From positions 98,134,806 through 98,198,805 of the forward strand of contig CM069434.1 of NCBI GenBank assembly GCA_035610365.1: a DNA stretch of 64,000 bases. Reading direction: 5' to 3'. A program made the translations under genes and the position numbers. The first letter of the stretch is position 1, and each line of letters begins with the position of its first letter. Below the pieces are notes generated by a model. That model worked only from the letters and a program-made list of their open reading frames with translations, made no database searches and had not been told where the DNA came from. The DNA is from Aquatica leii. Its lineage: Eukaryota; Arthropoda; Insecta; Coleoptera; Lampyridae. Positions 58,240-64,000 of the stretch are shown here, one piece after another.

Positions 58240-58880
58240 CTCCCAGACAGGTCTAATTCTTGCCATTCAGCCAGACACTTAACTCGCTCATAGAGAAAGC
58301 AGAGTTGCCCATCTGCCGTCTCTTTACTTTCCCCAGAATTAGACAGACCTCCACATTCTTGTCCTGTCTTAGGTTACAAAAGGAGCACATCAGCACTTGG
58401 CCTACAACAGCTTGCTATTTAAATCTACAACTTGGCTTCGAAACTTGATGGCTCACCTCTGGCCCCTCAGACTGATTCCTTTCTTTACATATTTGGTCTT
58501 ATCAGCTGAGACAGTCAATTTGTCAACAACAAATTCACTGTCTCAGCTGACAAGACTAAATACATAGTTTTTGGTTCCTCTTTAAAAAGAAATCCCTCAC
58601 TTTTTTTTAGTCGTAGCTGTCTTGACTAACTAGTCTCATCCCCGTCTATTACAACATCGTATCCTTTTCCCGCCTACTTGGTTTTCAGCCTGACATGCGA
58701 GGATAACCCGCAAGGTAAGTGCCTCGTTAAACTTCGTGCTTACATAGCACAAACCAGATACGCAGCCCATTCAATTCAAAATTGTTGTTTTTATCTCAAA
58801 ACTTACTTCAGTGCGGACTTAGCCGTTGCTACCCTTTTTGAACACACTCACTTTGGATTTTGCAAGGTTGACTTTTAAAT
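58240..58880 (+). pseudogene. LINE RT fragment, plus strand, heavily decayed
   Basis: SKLDGSPLAPQTDSFLYIFG, then NNKFTVSADKTKYIVFGSSL (about 58525-58585), which fits the block after the RT catalytic box (NxxKTKxIVF) of Jockey-type LINEs. The next stretch (to 58878) has an open frame but no clear match. It contains a strong 36-bp hairpin. Confidence is limited by the short match. Confidence 0.45.
58488..58564. repeat. 36-bp inverted repeat with 5-bp loop
   Basis: Arms at 58488-58523 and 58529-58564 pair with about four mismatches; the centre of each arm reads CAGCTGAGACAGT. The loop is CAACA. Confidence 0.8.
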
Positions 58881-59083
58881 TCTAAGTACTACAACCATTT
58901 TCTAAATTTAACATCCATTGAATATCTTAGAACAAGAAAATTATCAACGGTTGAGTATCTTTGTCTGTATGTATCCTAGAATTTCCAGTGAATATTTCCT
59001 GCCTTACTCAAAGGACTCACTAAAAATCAAGTGTACAATTTTAAAACCGCATCTATAAATAATATTTCTCGATAATTTGTTAC

Positions 59084-60130
59084 TCAGTGTGCATCTCCTT
59101 TTTTATAGAGAAGGTAAACAATTGACTTTTTAAGCGATTTGGAAACAACACCAATGTCATAAATTTTATTGAAAACTAATAAAATTTTATCTAGTAGTTT
59201 TTCTAAAACTTGTTTAAAAAACTCATAAGGAATTCTACCAATGAGAATGCTTATTAAATAGGAAGAGAAAATTGCAGACCAAAAATTACAAGCATTTGTA
59301 ACCTTATTCAACTGCATTATCTAATTTTGAGAATACTCTACATTTTTTAGCCTGCAAAGATGCTTATATTCAGTTTTGGATTCTAAGTACAACTGTCTAA
59401 ACTACGTAGTTTTAAAATTTCTGGACAAATTTAACATACTAAAATCTCTAGATCTTATTTTGTTACATTTCTAATTAAACCATGGACTTTTATTTGCCAA
59501 CCCGTCATGCTTCTCAGCACTCATGCAGTGATCTCTCCTCTCTGACGCTTGCCTGATACAGTCCTTAAATTTTTCAAAAAAGGCTTTAGAATTCCACATT
59601 AATTTAGGCAACACTGCCCCACCTTTCATTTAGAAGTTGTTGTTACAAAATGGTACTTTGACTGTGACTTTCACTACCAAGTGATCAGAAAAAAAACAGA
59701 AATTTTATTTAAAAGTCTTTAATAAAACTTAATGCACTTATTGTAGCAGTTGCCAAATCAATGATTGAGTGACCCATACTACCAATAAATGCCATAGTCC
59801 CATGGGCATCTCCAGCTGTCTTCAAATAATTTTAAAACTTTTTTCTCTCTGACATTTGCAGTTTGATCTTCTGATTTTTTTCCCATTTCAAGCCTATTGT
59901 ATAAATTTTTTTCTAATTTTGCAACTGCTGTTCTTCACCCACCCTTGCATTAAAATCGCCTAATAGAATAATATTTTTCTTCAAATTGACTTCTATTAAT
60001 TCAAACAGTCTTGCAAAGAGAACTTTCCAACTGCTATTACAATTTAGATACACCGAAAGCAAAGTCAGACGGTCATCCTGCTCAAAGACAATCACACAAA
60101 CAACTGAAATGGTCTGGAGTCAAAATGGCT
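59084..60130 (-). pseudogene. LINE endonuclease and RT start, minus strand
   Basis: Read right to left. Endonuclease: VIVFEQDDRLTLLSVYLN (about 60095) and KKNIILLGDFNARVGEEQ (about 59975-59930), the catalytic LGDFNARVG motif of APE-type LINE endonucleases. A middle part follows with SIIDLATATISALSFI. RT start: RIPYEFFKQVLEKLLDK (about 59230) and SKSLKKSIVYLLYKKGDAH (59140-59085), which is the first RT block. Frame changes occur between about 59880 and 59320. The fragment ends near 59080, so the catalytic RT core is missing. Confidence 0.7.
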
Positions 60131-61800
60131 TGTATTATGTACCTCAATTTTTGATACAAAAAGATTTTTCTGTGAGTCTTAAGCGTATTTTTGATCATTT
60201 TGCTTTTATTAGCTTTTGCAGTTCTTGTTCCGTTTTTGGAAAACATTCTAAATAAATTTTGTTTAAATATTAGTTTCAAAATGCATATGGTCTTTAATAC
60301 CCGACGTAGCCGGCACCGGGTTAAATTTCTCTTTTCTTTCATATCAATTTTTTTAATAATATGTTTTCTAGTTTTTAGTTTCAACAAGTTTTATACTTTT
60401 TTATTTAAGTTTATAGTTAGATTATGGAACATACTGAAAACAAGTAAGCATCTGAATACATATGAAATTATAAAATCTGCAGTATTTTTAAAAAATCATT
60501 TTTTTTAAATGGTAAGTTTTTACGTTGCCTCAATATGTAAACAAATTGCGTTTGGGCAAAATGAACTAAAATATAAATATGCCCGTAAACTATCTTCAAA
60601 TAATTATGAGCAATAATGTTTAAATAATTGTAACCACAACTAAATTTTAAACGTAGAAATATTGCACCTGTGCAAACAAAAATTTTTTTAGAATGCATCT
60701 AATTATACCAATTCGATATAATGGTGCAACACCTTTTACACTTTCATTGATTTTATTTATAGTAAATCTAAGAAATTACAATAACTACTATAAATAAATA
60801 AAAATAAATTACGCAAACTGTTCGAATTTTTTACACCTCGAATATCCTTTTGCTATTAATCAAAGTTGAACTTTTTAATCAAACTTTTAAAAAATGTATA
60901 CATCAATATTTTAAGACAAATTAGTTTTTGTGTTTGCGTTAAGTAACTTCCGTTAAAATTTTAAATCAACGCGTTAAATTTCCTTTTTTTTAAATACATT
61001 TGCGTTAAAAATAAGTTACACAATAATTTTAAGTCTTATTATTATATATTACGTATTTTGGATAATCATATTGATTTTTTATACTGATAATTGAAATAAA
61101 TTATATAATACGTTTAAAAATATTAATTTTGTGTTTGTCAAGATTATTGTTAATATTTTAGAAAACTTAATTTACTATTGTCAACTTATAGTAAATGCAA
61201 ATTAATATTGTAATTAGACAACAACATGATGAATTGTAATTGACCTTCAATTTTAAATTCAATTAACAACATTGAAGCTGATGACACCTAATAAAAAAGT
61301 ACTAATTTTAATTTATATTTTTTTTGGGTTTACATGATTTTAAAATACACAGTTAAGTAAGTGCAAATCAAGTGTTTCTTAAGAATGCGCCCTTGAAAAC
61401 TTATATTTATTAACAATTCAAATTTAATGATTAATTTATCGTTTGTTAGAAAAAAAAACAGAAAACTTTCTAAATGTGTTTGGTATAGAATAGCAATTTC
61501 GCCGTTACAAAGGGGTACCAACATGACATAAAGTTTAACGTAGAAAGTTGATGATCTTTTGATAACATTTAATTAAACGTATTGTTTTTAACCTTCAATG
61601 TAATTTGTTAAAAAAAACCGTTTAAGTGGCTACCAAAATTGTAAATGTGCGTAAGTGCATTATGCTTATACACAAAAATTCGCCTTGAAAAAGCTAAGTA
61701 CTTAAGCATAAATTTCCGAAAAGTCAAACAATACCCACAGAATGAATTTTGCTTGAAGCTAATTACAAAATTGATTATAACATGCAAATTAATCTAAATA
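60131..61800. other. AT-rich stretch upstream of the cuticle gene, no other gene seen
   Basis: About 1.7 kb. Any distal control elements for the cuticle gene would lie here but none could be named. Confidence 0.45.
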
Positions 61801-61857
61801 CTTTATGACTTCTTCACTTGTAATGAATGGGGGATTAAAGCTCTCCCTGTTTGAAGA

Positions 61858-61865
61858 TATAAAAG
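61858..61865 (+). promoter_or_regulatory. TATA box of the cuticle protein gene
   Basis: TATAAAAG, 65 bases before the start codon. A GCAGTA patch at 61885 fits an arthropod initiator about 28 bases downstream of the TATA box. Confidence 0.75.
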
Positions 61866-61922
61866 CAGCCTCAATTCAAAACAAGCAGTATTCTGGTGAT
61901 CACATCGAGATTAACAATCAAC

Positions 61923-62541
61923 ATGAAGACGGTAAGTGCTATGTACACATACTATTACCTTTAAACTGTTACTTCACTCGCGTTTTCACTGTCGATCTCT
62001 CATTTAGGATGGGTTAATAATACGATGTTGTGTAATAACTTTTTGCTTTGTTAGATTTGTAATAGGATAATAAAATTAAGTGTAAGTACATATAGTGATT
62101 ACAAAATTCTAGTGACATTATTGATATTTAATATCATCGCTGCAATGGATACAACGCAATCCTAACAATTTTTAACGTCAATAAGCAATTACGTTACGTG
62201 ATGAATTACCGTTTACAATAACAATTTTTTTATAGGTACTTTTCTTATTCCCACTTTTGGCTATTGCCTTCGCTGCACCACAAAAAGGGCCTGATGGCGA
62301 TGCAACAATTTTAAAATACAACAACGAAAACATTGGCATTGATGGTTACAACTTTGATTTCGACACAAGCAATGGAATTAGCCGACAAGAAGAAGGCAAA
62401 TTGGATAACCCCCAAAGCGAAGATGCCAACATGAAAGTTGTTGGTGGTTTCAGTTTTCCACTCCCCGATGGAAAGACCCTTAAACTGTCTTTCACAGCCG
62501 ATGAAAATGGATACAGACCTCAATTCACTATATCTCGTTAA
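61923..62541 (+). CDS. RR-1 cuticle protein (chitin_bind_4), two exons
   Basis: Structural cuticle protein, secreted by epidermis and binding chitin through the extended Rebers-Riddiford domain. Exon 1 codes only for Met-Lys-Thr (61923-61931). The GT-AG intron is 61932-62235 (GTAAGTG ... TATAG). Exon 2 (62236-62541) completes a 104-residue protein. Residues 1 to about 17 form a signal peptide (MKTVLFLFPLLAIAFAAP). The chitin-binding region follows, with GIDGYNFDFDTSNGI, VVGGFSFPLPDGKTLKLSFT and ADENGYRPQ; the last block is the RR-1 type signature. The protein ends FTISR, without the usual GDHLP-type extension. A very short first exon is typical of insect cuticle genes. No frame damage is seen, and this is the only intact host gene in the window. 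Confidence 0.92.
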
Positions 62542-64000
62542 TATTTTTAATATATATTTTTCATCATAAGCTGTTACTCTATTTTATTTTATTATAAATA
62601 TGTAAAAATCATGTAAATATATGCACTTTAATTTTTACAAGCTTAATTATGTTTTTATTGCCTCAATTAAAAATGCGGATGATACTAAGTGGTTAAGTAA
62701 AAATTACGCAACGGCAAAAGATAATTTGAATTTTAAAATTTTTGATTCACAAGATTCTTCGTTGAAATTTCTAATACGCAATAGTGTACATTAATTATCA
62801 TCAGTATTTTCAACAATGACGCAATCAAACATCTTATGTAGTAAAAAGAAATTTGGCTACAATTTGAAAAAACACAAAAAAATGTGACGATTATAAAGTT
62901 TAAGGTTAATAAAAATTGTCATTATCTATTGCAAGAATTTCAATTACAAACAATTTCTAATAAAGAAACAAGTAGTCCATCACTAAAACTTTTTCAAATT
63001 TAATATTATTCTAATTTTAACAAATTTTTTAAGTGTTATATTAATATTGTTTAATTATTTACATTGTAAAAGTAATAATAATTAAAAAATTACTTTTATA
63101 ACTAGTTATTTTTTTAAGTTTATATACTTATTAAATTTCATAGTGAATTTAATGCAATTCTTATTTTAGTATGTACATTACTTAATACTTAAGTTAATTA
63201 TGCAACAATAAATTTAAAATCTGTGTTTATATTTACTCTATTAATTTAAAAAATTGTTAATGTAATTACGTAACGTAATTTGCAGTTAAAACAGAACATC
63301 TAAGTACTTAAAGGAGTTTTTCCAATTTTTTAATAGTGTTAATCAACATAAAATTTTAAAGCGTAAGTTATAAATTAATCTACCTAAAACCATTTTTGTA
63401 AATAAGAAAAAGCGTAGCATTTTCATGTAACAATTTTTTTTTGTGACAGTTTCAGATGTTACCACAAATTCTTTATTAAAAAAAAATTAAACATTAAAGG
63501 AACTTAAAGCAAAAAGTGTTTAATATAGGCACAATTTAACTACATTTGGTTATTGTGTTAAATTTAAATGTAAAACTTGTAAAAATTTTTTAAAATTAAG
63601 GTAATAATTTCAACATATTATAAACGTTTAATTACTATCTGTACGTTTGATTTTTAACACATGTAAACGAATATTTTACGTTTTTTAAAGACTTAACCAA
63701 AACGTGTTTGTTATGGTTACATTATTATAATTTATTTTTAATCTGTAAATGCCTACGTTTTTTTCACTATTCCCAAATTTTTAAAATGACGTATTTTAAA
63801 TATTGTTTGAATTATTAAGTATAACAGTAAAGTATAGTAACTTGGTTATTATGACAAATATTTTAAAACTAATTAAATCTATCAATCGTCAGCTACGGTA
63901 TATTATTATTTTTTTAATTAAATAAACAAAATTTTTGATTATTTAAGAGTTTTAAAATACTGAGGAGGAAGTGGACCCACCAACTTGCTTGGTACAAGTT
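62542..64000. other. AT-rich stretch to window end
   Basis: 3' flank of the cuticle gene followed by AT-rich DNA. The last 40 bases (GAGGAGGAAGTGGACCCACC) are less AT-rich and open in frame and may begin another exon or element, but the window ends. No canonical AATAAA was seen close to the cuticle stop; TATAAATA at about 62592 may serve. Confidence 0.4.

Noticed and set aside
60191..60508. 105-codon plus-strand frame with hydrophobic stretches suggesting a membrane protein
   Set aside because: It is antisense to LINE-like sequence and AT-rich DNA, with no conserved motif; hydrophobicity follows from T-rich codons.
61805..62017. 70-codon plus-strand frame covering the cuticle promoter and exon 1
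   Set aside because: It reads through the TATA box, the leader and the splice donor in a different frame from the supported MKT start.
1..64000. CRISPR arrays, operons or bacterial defence systems
   Set aside because: No spaced direct repeats or prokaryotic gene organisation; splice signals and the cuticle gene mark the DNA as insect.

Overview
The window is AT-rich eukaryotic DNA, almost certainly from an insect; a beetle is plausible but not shown. The reasons are one recognisable host gene, an RR-1 cuticle protein with a tiny first exon, a 304-bp GT-AG intron and a TATA box (61858-62541), and transposon families typical of insect genomes. No prokaryotic features, CRISPR arrays, rRNA or tRNA genes were seen. 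Nearly everything else recognisable is mobile-element DNA in different states of decay, separated by AT-rich stretches without supportable genes.

Layout. 1-2360: a gypsy gag, one 158-bp LTR and a gypsy pol 3' end (all minus strand), fused to a Penelope-like element (PLE) whose 5' part is inverted relative to its 3' part. 4123-5138: a deleted Tigger/pogo element. 6037-6457: a near-perfect palindrome between 13-bp target duplications. 6868-9882: a pogo-type transposase remnant split by a second, nearly complete pogo-type transposon (7341-9703, TA target duplication). 11010-15179: a minus-strand gypsy element with 209-212-bp LTRs and a 5' deletion. 16860-22300: a PIF/Harbinger transposase gene broken by two different piggyBac elements (17225-19349 and 19721-22011). 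25100-29660: a young gypsy element (2 differences between 243-bp LTRs, TACT duplication) that already carries lethal changes. 30872-32551: an intron-containing hAT-type transposase pseudogene. 35220-35926: a degraded RAG1/Transib-like transposase. 39385-39905 and 52976-55443: two copies of one unclassified DNA transposon family, the second with about 100-bp terminal inverted repeats and a nearly intact two-part zinc-finger/nuclease-like gene. 41120-42800: a Jockey-type LINE interrupted by a PLE-like insertion with a 13-bp duplication. 44338-47686: an old gypsy element lacking its RT. 49410-50954: a non-autonomous hAT element with an exact 8-bp duplication. 56590-60130: LINE fragments on both strands. 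61858-62541: the cuticle protein gene.

The elements do not form a pathway. What ties the window together is insertion history. Nested order is readable at several places (pogo in pogo, two piggyBacs in one Harbinger, PLE in Jockey), supported by target duplications and by reading frames that resume across the insert. The most novel candidates are the unclassified TIR transposon family and the palindromic PLE-like insertion, which looks like a two-ended reverse-transcription product.
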